NCBI RefSeq assembly: GCF_000764305.2
Contig: NW_025932894.1
Location: forward strand, 62,001-126,000
Length of the DNA: 64,000 nt
From: Hyalella azteca
Lineage: Eukaryota; Arthropoda; Malacostraca; Amphipoda; Hyalellidae
Direction of reading: 5' to 3'
The translations under genes and the position numbers were made by a program. Shown in pieces: positions 10,295-22,221 of this stretch. The notes under the pieces are model-generated. The model searched no databases. It had not been told where the DNA came from and saw nothing but the letters and a program-made list of their open reading frames with translations. Within the stretch, counting starts at the first letter, position 1. Every line of letters starts with the position of its first letter.

Positions 10295-11145
10295 CATGTC
10301 TTTGAAACACTCGTTTACATTTTTCCATTTGTGCAAACCTACGACCGATCTTTTATCTAACTTTCTATCCCTTCTTTTATAACTTTCTATCTATTTCACT
10401 GATTTCTATTTTCAACGTCGCTTTTCGTATGCAAACCGGGCAGCAATAACTCAAACCAGTGCGGATTGCTTACAAGATTTAAACGGAGCATAAAACACCT
10501 CGCCAGATGAATTCCGATTGGCATGTTGTAATATATTGAGAACCTCTCTGCATTCCATATCACCATTGTGAATCATTTATTCTATTTGAATTGCATTTAT
10601 TTTATTTCGTGTTTTAAATACTCTTTTCTGTCCATCATTGTTTCTAATTTTTTGTTCTTCATATATTATTTTTTTCGGTTAATTTAAGTCCGTAACCACT
10701 TCAGAAAAAAATACTTTTAATTTTTAATTTAATTTTAAAATTTTTACTTCGCATTTTTCAGCCAGATGATTATAAGTGACAATCCTGAGAGTGAGCGTAA
10801 CAGCTTTAACTGATTATTCATTATTAATATATTAATTCACAATTTAACCGAAATTCAGATTAAAAATGGCGACTGACTGTGATGTACATGCATGAATACG
10901 TAATTTTATTCAAGAATATCTTTTAGACAAGGCTGGCACATTGTCTTTTAAAATTAATCTAAATTAACATCCCAGTTATCAATCGCAAATTAATAATAAA
11001 ATGATAACATGATTTCGCCGTCGTTCATTCGTCACGGCCTTGCCCTGCCTTTAATAACCCTTTATAGATTACATTTTTACTATCATTGACTGTTGTCAAA
11101 GCTATTCATATCAATCAATTGGGCCATCAATTAAAGAAGCTGAAG
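10295..11145. other. AT-rich spacer, no feature seen
   Basis: No recognisable gene or repeat. Confidence 0.5.
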
Positions 11146-11149
11146 CACT

Positions 11150-11280
11150 GAACCCATATTGCGTTGAACCTGTCACATTGAACCTATAGCTCGCGTTAAG
11201 TAAGTCACATTGAACCTAGCTCGCGTTAAGCAAGTCACGTTCAATCCATACTGCATTGGGCAAGTCACAATGAACCGAGG
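11150..11280 (+). repeat. Degenerate short repeat (AAGTCACATTGAACC type)
   Basis: Four or five degenerate copies of a motif containing CTCGCGTTAAGYAAGTCAC and TTGAACC. Confidence 0.6.
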
Positions 11281-11384
11281 TTTATATCTGTCATTCGTGA
11301 ATTGTTCGTTCATACTAAGTAAATTTGTTGTATGCTTTCCACCGACTCTTCGCGTTTGCGTTACAATAAAAAAATATTTGTATA

Positions 11385-11492
11385 AATATACTAAAACTAA
11401 ATAAACTAAAAATAAATAGACTATAACTAAATAGACAATATAAATAGACTATAACTAAATAGACTAAAAATAAATAGACTAAAACTATTAAA
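11385..11492 (+). repeat. AT-rich short tandem repeat (AAATAGACTATAACT type)
   Basis: Run of degenerate units built on AATAGACTAWAA. It opens a low-complexity frame on the minus strand, which is not a gene. Confidence 0.7.
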
Positions 11493-11494
11493 CA

Positions 11495-12045
11495 CATCTT
11501 TGTTGCCAGAGCAGCCAAGCAACAACGCTGCATCAAACCAGCATTGGAGGCACTCAGCTTCACCAGATTAGCTTCATGAAGCTGAATGATCCAGACTGTG
11601 AAGCGAGGCTTCTTCAGATCTCAAATTAGAGCTCAATCCTCTAGATCTTATTAATAGCTTTCTATTGAATCATTGGATTGCTTTCGAAAATAATTAGCCT
11701 ACTATATCAAACAATAATCAGTGTGTAGTTTCAATAACAATCATTATATTACATAATAATCAGGGAGTTCCGCACAATGGAATTATTTTTTATCCTGCTT
11801 AACAAGAAGCGACAAGGTATAAAGGGAGCTAAACTAGACCAATCTTCGGCATGTATAGCTGAATTATGTAATTAATTTATCAATAACATTTACATTAAAT
11901 GTGTAGCTCATGTTTAATGATGATAGGAATCTTATGATATAAGCACGCGCTAGGGAAATTCACCTGCCATACATCACTTTATTCTATAATTAATGGGCAG
12001 CGTGCCGATTATTGAATTTCTTTGCTAGTTTTACGTGAACTCTAA
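11495..12045. other. Spacer, no feature seen
   Basis: A short near-repeat AGCTTCATGAAGCT occurs at about 11570, otherwise nothing recognised. Confidence 0.4.
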
Positions 12046-12049
12046 CGGC

Positions 12050-12880
12050 CTCAATACTGCCGCGGTGCTCAATACTGCAGCGGTGCTCAATACTGCCGCG
12101 GTGCTCAATACTGCCGCGGTGCTCAATACTGCCGCGGTGCTCAATACTGCCGCGGTGCTCAATACTGCCGCGGTGCTCAATACTGTGGCGGTGCTCAATA
12201 CTGTGGCGGTGCTCAATACTGCAACGGTGCTCAATACTGCCGCGGTGCTCAATACTGTCGCGGTGCTCAATACTGCCGCGGTGTTCAATACTGCGGCGGT
12301 GCTCAATACTGCCGCGGTGCTCAATACTGCCGCGGTGCTCAATACTGCCGCGGTGCTCAATACTGCGGTGGTGCTCAATACTGCGGCGGTGCTCAATACT
12401 GCCGCGGTGCTCAATACTGCGGTGGTGCTCAATACTGCGGCGGTGCTCAATACTGCGGCGGTGCCCAATAATGCGGCGGTGCTTATTACTGCGGCGGTGC
12501 TCAATACAGCGGCGGTGCTCAATACTGCGGCGGTGCTCAATACTGCGGCGGTGCTCAATACTGCGATGGTGCTCAATACTGCGGCGGTGCTCAATACTGC
12601 TGTGGTGCTCAATACTGCGGTGGTGCTCAATACTGCTGTGGTGCTCAATACTGCTGTGGTGCTCAATACTGCGGTGGTGCTCAATACTTCGGCGGTGCTC
12701 AATACTGCGGTGGTGCTCAATACTGCAGCGGTGCTCAATACTGCGGCGGTGCTCAATACTGCGGCGGTGCTCAATACTGCCGCGGTGCTCAATACTGCGA
12801 CGGTGCTCAATACTGCCGCGGTGCTCAATACTGCCGCGGTGCTCAATACTGCCGCGGTGCTCAATACTGCGACGGTGCTC
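12050..12880. repeat. 18-bp minisatellite, about 46 copies (GCTCAATACTGCCGCGGT)
   Basis: An uninterrupted array of 18-bp units. CCGCGG variants dominate at both ends; GCGGCGG, GCGGTGG and GCTGTGG variants cluster in the middle. The unit is a multiple of three and several of its frames lack stops on both strands, so hexapeptide repeats (NTAAVL; SIEHRR and STAAVL on the minus strand) run for about 300 residues. That is the expected result of repeat length and not evidence for a protein. Confidence 0.95.
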
Positions 12881-13545
12881 AGAGCGCAGTTTCTGAGCAC
12901 CTCGAAAATCATTAGCTGAACGCTTCGAAAGAGCATCAGTGGCAAAGAGCATTAAATTAGTCATTTCAAACGTAAACAACTTGGAATATAATTTGGCAAT
13001 GAACGATTCATGAATAAATTAACGATCACAAGCATAATTCACCGCAGAGTTAACAACATTTCTTAAAGACAATCACGAAGAATAACAAAAATTCGTTTGT
13101 GTTTAGTTGGAATAGGACGATAGTTAGGAAGTTTACTAGCCTTTTCATATGAATAAAAAGTTTGTATTTTCTAATAGCATTCACAAGTGTGTGATGAAAG
13201 CAATGCCTTACGAGTTTAAATGGAAGATGCAGACATTATATCATTATAAGAACAGAGCAGCGCATCTAAAATACATGGCAGGGCCTACGGAAATTATTGA
13301 AAAGCCTCCATAAATAAAGTATTCAGAGGAACTTGTTGGACGACAGACGTCTGGTGTCCATCGAGGATATACAGTAGCTACTATATTGATCGATTAATAT
13401 TATTTAGAGCATGGTTGATTAATAGTTAGAAAAATGCAGCATGCATGGTTTATTACTAGTGAGAAATATGAAGAATGCATTAATGATTAAGAATGAGCCA
13501 TAGGCTACAAACATGATTGATTAATAGTGAGCGAAAGGCAACATG
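12881..13545. other. Spacer with degenerate edge of the next array
   Basis: No gene seen. From about 13410 the sequence contains decayed units of the 34-bp repeat that becomes regular at 13550. Confidence 0.5.
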
Positions 13546-13549
13546 TGTT

Positions 13550-13863
13550 TTAATTAATAGTGTGCGAAAAGCAGCAGGCATAACTGATTAATAGTGTGCG
13601 AAATGCAGCAGGCATAACTGATTAATAGTGTGCGAAATGCAGCAGGCATAACTGATTAATAGTGTGCGAAATGCAGCAGGCATTTTTTATTAATAGTGTG
13701 CGAAAAGCAGCAGGCATTTTTGATTAAAAGTGTGCGAAAAGAAGCAGGCATATCTGATTAATAGTGTGCAAAATGCAGCAGGCATTTTTGATTAATAGTG
13801 TGCGAAAATCAGCAGGCATTTCTAATTAATAGTGTGCGAAATGCAGCAGGCATAACTGATTAT
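13550..13863 (+). repeat. 34-bp minisatellite (ATTAATAGTGTGCGAAATGCAGCAGGCATAACTG type)
   Basis: About nine regular copies. The core is AGTGTGCGAAATGCAGCAGG, with the trailing ATAACTG alternating with ATTTTTG or ATTTCTA. There are no unique spacers, so this is not a CRISPR array. Confidence 0.95.
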
Positions 13864-13869
13864 CACTTA

Positions 13870-14515
13870 TATTGAGGCCACAATGACAAAGAACAATTAT
13901 CGTTTCAATTAGCTAGGTAATGGGACGAACTCTGTGTGTACCGTGTAATAAGTGCACAACCCAATGTCAACCCATGTTACAACAGGAAATTTATTATGAT
14001 GGACAAGAAAAATATGTGTGCTATGCTTACGTAGCTCTACACCAACGAGCGAATTCTTTGCACATTACTGGGCATTCAATGGAGAAATGTTGTCCATGAG
14101 TATGATAATGTATTCATAAAAACGTATGGTGAGCGGACTTGGTGACTAGGATTCATGAGTAATTCTTATTACAAAAGTTAATATAATTTTAGGAGTTGTT
14201 ATTATTCAATAAGTTATTGTAATTGTTCATATTCCATAAGTTGATGTTCTTTTGTATCCGGCATGCAGGTTTACATAAGAGGCTGGAAAATTCCAGCTAA
14301 AAATTAGATAAAGTTACACATTTGATTTATCCACTGATGTTCAAAGAGACATTATTTCAGACGATAATGCAGAAGCAAGAAACTTTCGGGCGGACATGGA
14401 ACGCCTAGTAAGTGCATGGAAGGCGGAAATGTTTTGTTATGGAATAGCAAAGCGAAAAAATTCGTACTGAATTGACGGGCTGGGAAATGCGACGCAGCAT
14501 GACAGTTGCTTGCAG
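13870..14515. other. Spacer, no feature seen
   Basis: No recognisable gene. A short open frame begins at 14472 but runs directly into the next minisatellite. Confidence 0.5.
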
Positions 14516-14519
14516 ACAA

Positions 14520-15010
14520 TTCCAGGCTTCACTGCATGCTTCAATACATGCTGCACTATTGCATGCTTCAAAACGTTGTATGTTTCAAAACACTGCATGC
14601 TTCACTACACTGCATGCTTCACTGTACTGTATACTTCTCTGCACGTTTCACTGCATGCTTCACTAAATGCTTCACTGCATGCTTCCCTACAAGCTTCACT
14701 ACAGGCTTCACTGCTCGCTTCAATGCATTCTTCATTTCAGGCTTTGCAGGAAGCTTCACTACATGCTACTGCGTACTACAATGTTTGCTTCACTGCATGA
14801 TTCACTACATGCTTTACTGCATGCTTCACTGCATGCTTCACTGCATACTTCACTGCATCCTTCACTGCATCCTTCACTGCATGCTTCACTGCATGCTTCA
14901 CTGCATGCTACAATACATGCTTCGTTACAGGCTTCACTGCGTACTTCAATTTATGCTTCACTAAATGCTTCACTGCATTCTTCACTGTATGCTTCAATAC
15001 ATGCTTCATA
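14520..15010 (+). repeat. 12-bp minisatellite (ACTGCATGCTTC)
   Basis: About 40 degenerate copies of a 12-bp unit. All three frames stay open over long stretches as four-residue repeats (for example HASL, CMLH), giving spurious frames of 96-152 codons. Confidence 0.95.
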
Positions 15011-15666
15011 TTGTGATTTGTTGTCGTTTTTTGCCTTTAATGTGCAATATATTATTATTTATTCCATCTCTAATAAGGATTTTAAAAATATATTCATAAT
15101 TTCATATTCATATTAGAAAGTACATTTACATATATGATATATGAACTACTGTAAGTGTGACATCCTCGTGAGAAATTCAAGGGAGGGAATTGTGTGAATC
15201 CCGGAATGAATATTTGAATTGATGTGGGAATGGGAATATTATAATTATTATTGGAATGGGAATGAAATCTGTTGTGTAGAGAAATATTACAACACATGAC
15301 GCCACATAATACTATTAGCGACGTAACTATGGTATATGAGTGGCCGTTTGGCCGAAATGATTCTCCACTTAAATTAGTCTGAAGGCAAAGCGCTTAATGA
15401 GTCAGAGGTTAACAAGCTAGTGGTTAATGTGGCCGGGACTTTTGAGTCTATAACATGTGCTTTACAACATAGCGTGCAAGATGCCGCACGAAATGTTGCA
15501 CAATATACTGGTCAATATACTGAACTACTTTGTTTACGAGTGAAACGCACACTGCTTTCCATTGTATACTTAACAATTTCGACATGATTTATTGTTAAGG
15601 TCATCTGATCAGACGTAATTTCTCAAAATAATTCGGCGGACTTTTTCTGTTCGTGTATCCCAAGAA

Positions 15667-15830
15667 AATTAGTCATTACTGATAAAATGATATAGAAATT
15701 AGTTATTTATCATGGAATGATATCAAAATTAGCTATTACTGGTAAAACGATGTTAAAATTAGCCAATAATGATGAAATAATATCTAAATTAGTCATTAAT
15801 GATGACATGATCTCGGAATTAGTAATTTTG
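15667..15830 (+). repeat. Degenerate repeat of about 40 bp (AAATTAGTCATTACTGATAAAATGAT type)
   Basis: Four to five imperfect copies containing AATTAGTYATT and a following GATRAAATGATAT. Confidence 0.7.
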
Positions 15831-16368
15831 TATGAGCATTGTCAGCTTCACTGGAACTTGGAAAACTGATCAAACTTCGCAGATGAATGTAGTGATCCGA
15901 AACTACGTATGCATCTACGAAAATTTTCCTTATCAAAAACTTTCCTTCGAGGTTACTTATTTCTTAACAATATTTTGATCTTGAAGAACTTCAATTATGG
16001 TTAGATAGCTCAGACATGATGCACGCTAGAGTAAGCATGATGCTTGCCATCGCGATAATGATGCATGATGCCATTTAGCATCGTAGGAATTTATGACTCT
16101 GTCTTATCTTTAGGATATAAAATCATTAAGTGGACATAATTGCCCAAAGCAATATTCAGTCCAAAAAATTTGTTCTTAATTCATGTTGGCGTTAACAGGC
16201 CTCAGTCAAATTATGGAGGCAGGACACCCAAATATTTTCTCTATAACTTCAATTGAAAATAAGGAACCATTAATTACCTTATGTCTTCTCATCGTTAAAA
16301 ATTTAACCCCTGAAATCCTAAATATCGTTAATTCAGTGACATTAAATTAAATTATTAAATTATTTTAT
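15831..16368. other. Spacer, no feature seen
   Basis: No recognisable gene. Around 16013-16085 the motif CATGATGC recurs a few times. Confidence 0.4.
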
Positions 16369-16470
16369 ATGATGGCGATTATCAAATTATATTCCATGTT
16401 TCCCATGATCTCGTTAAGTGATGGCGATTATTAAATTCTAATCCATGTTTCATATAATCTCCTTAAACGA
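16369..16470 (+). repeat. 52-bp direct repeat, two copies
   Basis: GATGGCGATTATCAAATT at 16369 is repeated as GATGGCGATTATTAAATT at 16421, each followed by ATCCATGTTT-like and AATCTCCTTAA-like sequence. Confidence 0.7.
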
Positions 16471-16628
16471 TTTAATTAGGGTGATTAAGAACGCTCCGGC
16501 GACGCCTTCACCGCCAGATGTTGTTATTGCCTCACGAAATTTATTCCTGGGTCATTAATGTCTTTATTACCCTTCGTGATTCCTACGCGGCTCCTAATAA
16601 AACACAAAACACGAGGATTTAATATTAT

Positions 16629-16962
16629 TTTTACAACACTTTTCTTTAACTTCACTTCTTGTTGTTTGTTTGTCTGTCTGTCTCTCTGCTAGATATCTTA
16701 TAATTGATATTTAACACACTTCTACTTGTCCAATTGATCTGAAATTTGGCACACTTGCGTAAAGTTGGAGACAATGCATGAATCAATTGACAGAATAAAT
16801 AATTTTATTTATTTTTAATTTTAAAAATAAAATTTAAAAATTACTTTTTGTAATATTTGAAAATAAAATTAGAAATTCATTGTACATGTGTAACATCGGA
16901 AACACTGGATTCTTTAGAAGTCTTGTATATAAAAAATAATTTTTAAACGCATATTATTCAAT
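16629..16962 (+). repeat. Dispersed repeat family R1, copy 3
   Basis: Complete-looking copy from TTTTTACAACACTTTTC to AACGCATATTATT, with the same internal landmarks as the copies at 3149 and 3669 and an extended GTCTGTCTGTCTC near its start. Confidence 0.85.
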
Positions 16963-17190
16963 ATTAAAATGTCTGTATATAAGGCATTTTGGGATACTGG
17001 GAAAAGCAAAGTTGATACACGGGTTTGTGAATGGTGCATAATTTATTTTAGACCAACATCGGTACACCAAACTAATTGATTCGGCATTTGGATTGATTAT
17101 GCATTTAGATTGATTCGGATTGAAACTATTATATTCTGCAGAATTGAGTGCAAAAATTGTTAGATCGGCTTCATCTAGTTGAAAATATCC

Positions 17191-17459
17191 ATTTTTCTTT
17201 GTAGAAACTCCCTAATTTGTAACTTTACCGATGTTGAATTAAAATATCATTAAAAATGTAGATTTTTATTTTTAGAAACTCCCTAATTTGTAACTTTACC
17301 GATGTTAAATTAAAATATCATTAAAAATGTAGATTTTTATTTTTAGAAACTCCCTAATTTGTAACTTTACCGATGTTAAATTAAAATATCATTAAAAATG
17401 TAGATTTTTATTTTTAGAAACTCCCTAATTTGTAACTTTACCGATGTTAAATTGAAATA
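17191..17459 (+). repeat. 71-bp tandem repeat, about 3.8 copies
   Basis: AACTTTACCGATGTTAAATT begins copies at 17221, 17292, 17363 and 17434, an exact 71-bp period with almost no divergence between units. It is the most homogeneous array in the window, which suggests recent expansion. Confidence 0.95.
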
Positions 17460-18130
17460 TCCTTTACTCAGTTGCCATGCAGATGACAAACCCATAACTC
17501 CCGTGACGACCGAGTCTCGATCAGCTCAATGACCAGCGCTGGAAAAAAAGCCCTAATAAGCTTCTATCCTACAGCCTGGCAACGATAAAAATGGATGAAA
17601 AAATTATTATTTTATGAGCCTGACAACGCATTCACGAACATGACATTGCTCTTCTAAGCTGACTGCCACACCCCTGAATATTTGACAAAATTTCAATTTT
17701 TTCCCGAATTCTAACTAATTTATTTTCTCATATTCCAATTTTTCCCGAATATTAGCGTCTGGTACAGAAAAGCTCCAGTCATTGTCATGGAATTGTTGCA
17801 TGTGTGATGAGGTCATCACTTACCACTTAGCTAAGTCATAACGTAATTTCGATTCGATAGCATTATCAACACGCGTTGACTTATTTGCATTTCAGTTGGA
17901 TAACGATATTTTGGCAACTAAATGCCTTATTGACCCTTTCAAAACGAATTTTCCTTCTCTATTTTCCCGTGGAGGTGTCTGCGTTTAGCTCATGATTATA
18001 ATTGTAATTGTTTAATATACAGTAAAACGTGTCGTTTTATATTGATAATTTTCGTGCCTCAATTTTTTCATTATTTTACTCATATTTTTAAGAATTAAGA
18101 TCACTTGCTTGCTGGAATCGTAAGTTCATC

Positions 18131-18701
18131 AAGAATTTAAAATGAAAGAAAGCAGCCAAAAACCCACCATTTCCTATGCGAGAAAACGTTTAGGAGTCCT
18201 GCTCCATCGTCAGTTCAAAACCTAAAACACACGTACAAAAAATAAGCAAACTAAAATTCACATTGAAGATTTCAAAACGTACATTTTCAAATGAAAACAA
18301 ATAAGAATGAATTATATATGAGCAGACAAACCTATCTATTTAAAATTTCGAGGCAATTTAAGCATTGGGATTCAAGCGGAATCTTTATTTAAACTAGTCT
18401 TTTGTTGAAAAAATATACAGTAACTCTAAAATTTGCAGATCAGAAAAACCGGTTGTAGAGGCTAAAATTTTAAAATCATTGTCGGACACCGGGACGTGGC
18501 ACTGCTCGGCATGAACTGAATGAACGTACTGCTGAATGAGGGGGATGTGCAAGTAGATTTCCTGTTCAAAAAATTTTAGTGTGCTAATTGTTTGTACTTG
18601 TGTTTTAGGTTTTTAAAATGGCTGGGCAGCTATACTCCTAAGCGTTTTCTCATGTAAGAAATGGTAAACTTTTTGGCTGTTTTTATTGCTTATAAATTCT
18701 T
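18131..18701. mobile_element. 571-bp hairpin MITE with long inverted arms
   Basis: The left arm contains CAGCCAAAAACCCACCATTT and GAGAAAACGTTTAGGAGT. The right arm, reverse-complemented, contains CAGCCAAAAAGTTTACCATTT and GAGAAAACGCTTAGGAGT. Similarity continues inward through AACCTAAAACACACGTAC versus AACCTAAAACACAAGTAC, so each arm is about 125 bp with mismatches. No transposase frame. A diverged fragment of the same family is at 28078. Confidence 0.8.
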
Positions 18702-20270
18702 GCTCATATATTTTCAGTTAAGTATTGCACAAGTGATATTTTGTTCAATTGCTAAAATGCTTCGAGTGGATTTTTTACTTGAACTTGTAGAAAAATTGAA
18801 AAATGGATTAAATGTTGAAACCCATGGTCAGGGTTAGCTTTATTGGATGGGCTGATTCATATTCTATTAATTTTGACGTTATTATTCTAGTGTTAATTTA
18901 TTGTAAGTATTTTATTTATTGTAAATCATTCAATTATTGTTCATTAGTATCATTATTTCATCGGGAAAGTCGCCATCAAAAAAAGAATTGCCTCGTCGTT
19001 TTGTAAATCATGACAACGATTTCATTTTTGTGCAGCGTTGAAAACTTCTCAAAATATAAACAACACAATTTGTGGGACTTTTATTTGGTGATTTTATGGC
19101 CTAAGTCTCAGTCCAGTCCGGCAAGACTCGAGCAAAACAGGAGGCGCCAGCTGTCCAAAACTTCAGCTTTGTGAACACGCAACTCTTGTCACACCCTAGA
19201 CTACCAGAGGCGGCTGCAAACAGTCATGCAGAGGAATAAACAAAGGAGATGAATCAAACTTTAGACACGTTCCAAACTTTATAGTTGTCTACGTGACTTA
19301 AAAGGCACTTTTTCATCACGACCGACAGGAATGAGGCTAAACTTTCTTATTTATGTAGCTGTGCCATTTATATTTATGAGAATATTTAGCTTTTGTAAAT
19401 CTTTTGGAATGCGATTAAAATAGAATTTTTGTTTCCTGGATCTATGGAATGGCTGAAATTACATGCAAATCTAAAAAATTAGATACAAACCGAGCTAAAT
19501 TTTAAACTTACAACTTCAATTAACAGAATATACTTGAAATATGCATCATATTGAAATTATTGTTTCTAAACAACACTGTTTGAACATAAACCTTTCATTG
19601 AGAAGAGGAAAAATGATGCCAAGGCCTGAAACTGGATACGACTGCCCGCTAGCGTCGAAGGGAAACGAGAAAACTAAGGAGCAGGAAAATGTTTCCCTCT
19701 GAGAGTTGCGACCCTCGGACTACGCTGCCGGCGCTGCCCTTACGATGTCATCAAAATTTCAGTTGTTTTTACGTTCTTAGCAGAGAAAAATATCAATTAT
19801 TACTGAAGTCCAGTGCCTCTAATGCATAATTCCAGCAGTGTTAGTTTTGTCGACGCTCAGTAAGTTCTTTTTAACATTTCGTATTTTAAATACTGTATCA
19901 TTATGATCGGTTTACTTTAAAGTATTCGAATTGAGACAAATCAAAGATGAAATTCTAGGTAGTAAAAAGTAAAAATGTTTTAATATGATGACTTCTATGG
20001 CCTAATATTCGTTCAATTTTGAAAGCAGGATCTGAATAATTTTCCTACAACAAAAACTGCTTTGATTAATCAGTTGCCAATCAAATTAGAAATTCTTCAG
20101 TGTGTACTAATGCCCTGCATTCAGGTTGTCCAATTTGTTCATTCCTTTGTTTTCATGAGGCCAATTCTAAAGGTAATTATTCCTTTTCCTTTTTTCGGAA
20201 TATCCAAGCTTGCATTTTTTCTTTATCTAAACTGGGTCAAGCCTTTGATCAGACTTTTGGGTCCCAAAGT
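18702..20270. other. Spacer, no gene assigned
   Basis: A GC-richer patch lies at about 19620-19760 but no frame in it is recognisable. Nothing else seen. Confidence 0.4.
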
Positions 20271-20271
20271 C

Positions 20272-20314
20272 TGACTCAAAAGTCATCCCAAAGTTTGTGA
20301 TGACTTTTGAGTCA
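20272..20314. repeat. Perfect 16-bp inverted repeat with 11-nt loop
   Basis: TGACTCAAAAGTCATC and its exact reverse complement GATGACTTTTGAGTCA flank an 11-base loop. A further near-palindrome, AGACTTTTGGGTCCCAAAGT, lies just upstream, ending at the hairpin. Confidence 0.8.
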
Positions 20315-21060
20315 AAGCTACTAAGTATCCACAGGATGTATTTATTGTATTACTCAAGCGGGTCAAAGAAGAAAAAGAATTGGGTCCTGTATGGCTGCTT
20401 GGTGTCTCGTGCGACGCGTGAAAGTGAAAGTTTTGACAAAATTCGTTACCGTGAGAGCTCCTCTCCTAAATCTGCTCTGGTATCGATGTATATACCACAG
20501 TGATTCTAGGATTTTCCTTTGTTTATGTTACTACAAAGCTTTTGTCAAAACTTTATAGATTAAAAAATGGCAGGTCATGTGTAACTGTGATGACTGGGAA
20601 CTAATCAAGATGGTGAAATGTGACAACGATTGCACCACACCATTACGTAGCCAATTATTGACCGGTATGTATCGTGTCAATCATTGATCCTCAAGATTGA
20701 ATCGTGGAATTGGACATGTGATATCCGAGGCTCCTGTCATTCCAGTAAATTCAGGGTGGAATTTAGAAGGGAATTTAGAAAGGTTGTTAGAGGAAGTGGC
20801 ATATATGAAACTTTGCAAATGGAGACAAATTGACGAGAAGATTGATTGGTGCATAGGATCGAAATCCATGGAACTGTTCTTTTTCTTCATAGCAGACGCA
20901 CATGGATTGTTGGATGACGTGGCTTTTTTGCCTAACTAGTGGAAGCCAGGTAGAAGTGTGAACCTGTGGCTAGGTTGAAAAATAATGATATACCTAATAA
21001 GATAAATGATGATGATGTTGCGTTTTTCTTTCGCAACATAACAGAAGAAAGTCGTTAAAC
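20315..21060. other. Spacer, no gene assigned
   Basis: An 80-codon plus-strand frame at 20697-20939 and a 69-codon minus frame overlap here. I recognise neither and do not call them genes. Confidence 0.4.
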
Positions 21061-21501
21061 TTGCAATAACCGGTATTATTGCAGATTAACTACATCCAAA
21101 AAAAAGGGTGTTTTTTTTTTAATTATATGTTTTTTGGGGTGTAGATTACGAATCTGAAATCCATTTTTGGCGGTCGGCATCGGAAAACCGATTTTTTGCA
21201 ATAATACCGATCACACGTAGCGCACGACATCTTGAATGAAACTTACCCGTTGCACTGCAACGGGTAAAGAAGACGAAAATGTTACCCGTTGCACTGCAAT
21301 ACCTAACCGGTATTATTGCAGATTAACTACATCCAAAAAAAATGGTGTTTTTTTTTAATTATATGTTTTTTGGGGTGTAGATTACGAATCTGAAATCCAT
21401 TTTTGGCGGTCGGCATCGGAAAACCGATTTTTTGCAATAATACCGATCACACGTAGCGCACGACATCTTGAATGAAACTTACCCGTTGCACTGCAACGGG
21501 T

Positions 21502-21558
21502 AAAGAAGACGAAAATGTTACCCGTTGCACTGCAACGGGTAACATTTTCGTCTTCTTT
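21502..21558. repeat. Perfect 28-bp inverted repeat with 1-nt centre
   Basis: AAAGAAGACGAAAATGTTAC continuing to CCCGTTGCA (21502-21529) is exactly mirrored at 21531-21558 around C21530. The motif ACCCGTTGCACTGCAACGGG also occurs at 21243 and 21480. Confidence 0.95.
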
Positions 21559-21742
21559 GTCCATAAATCTGGAGATACATTGCCACATCGAGAGATCACA
21601 ACCTAACGCCAACTCGCAGGTTGGGTTGGTTCGCCCAGGTTCCTTTTAGATCAAAATGCTATCTAAAAAAAGGAACTTGGCTGACTTAACCCAACCTAAG
21701 AGCTTTTTGTAAAATTTCGATGAACAATCCGACCCTTTATAT

Positions 21743-21883
21743 AAAGGTGAGTGGGTAACGTAAGTTACGTAACCCCCATGTTAGTAAATAAAGGTGAGTG
21801 GGTAACGTAAGTTACGTAACCCCCATGTTAGTAAATAAAGGTGAGTGGGTAACGTAAGTTACGTAACCCCCATGTTAGTAAGT
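21743..21883 (+). repeat. 47-bp tandem triplicate containing GTTACGTAAC palindrome
   Basis: AAAGGTGAGTGGGTAACGTA begins copies at 21743, 21790 and 21837. The copies look identical, and each includes the 10-bp palindrome GTTACGTAAC and CCCATGTTAGTAA. Confidence 0.95.
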
Positions 21884-22221
21884 CGCGAAAAAAATCGGTT
21901 TTCCGATGCCGACCGCCAAAAATGGATTTCAGATTCGTAATCTACACCCCAAAAAACATATAATTAAAAAAAAACACCCTTTTTTTTGGATGTAGTTAAT
22001 CTGCAATAATACCCAATAACCATACTATTTAAAAACGTGCAATTTGTGGACATTTAATGTGTTATTGAAAAATTTAATAACTTTTAAAATTGATGTGCGA
22101 GAGCTAATGACGTGAATTGTTTGAAATACTTATGACCTTGGAGAAGAATCGTCATGCGATTTAAATACGAAAACGATTTTTATAAACTGTTCAATATTAG
22201 ATACAAATTCTGCGATGAGTA

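Larger units (their letters stand above)
21067..22013. mobile_element. Composite foldback element with direct and inverted arms
   Basis: A unit starting ACCGGTATTATTGCAG and running through GGATGTAG-, GGGGTGTAGATTACGAATC- and TCGGAAAACCGATTTTTTGC-like landmarks occurs twice in direct orientation, 237 bp apart (21067 and 21304). It occurs once inverted at about 21884-22013. The outer termini are thus inverted repeats of roughly 130 bp. Between them lie a perfect 28-bp hairpin (21502-21558) and a 47-bp triplicate (21743-21883). No coding frame. The structure suggests a foldback DNA element with a duplicated left arm. Confidence 0.8.

Noticed and set aside
12035..12979. Frames of 294-329 codons encoding hexapeptide repeats (NTAAVL, SIEHRR, STAAVL)
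   Set aside because: An 18-bp unit without stops is automatically open in repeated frames on both strands. No start context, splice signals or non-repeat coding sequence. The Ala-rich repeats superficially recall antifreeze-type peptides but lack their spacing.
13550..13863. CRISPR-like regular repeats
   Set aside because: Head-to-tail 34-bp units without unique spacers in a eukaryotic context: a minisatellite.
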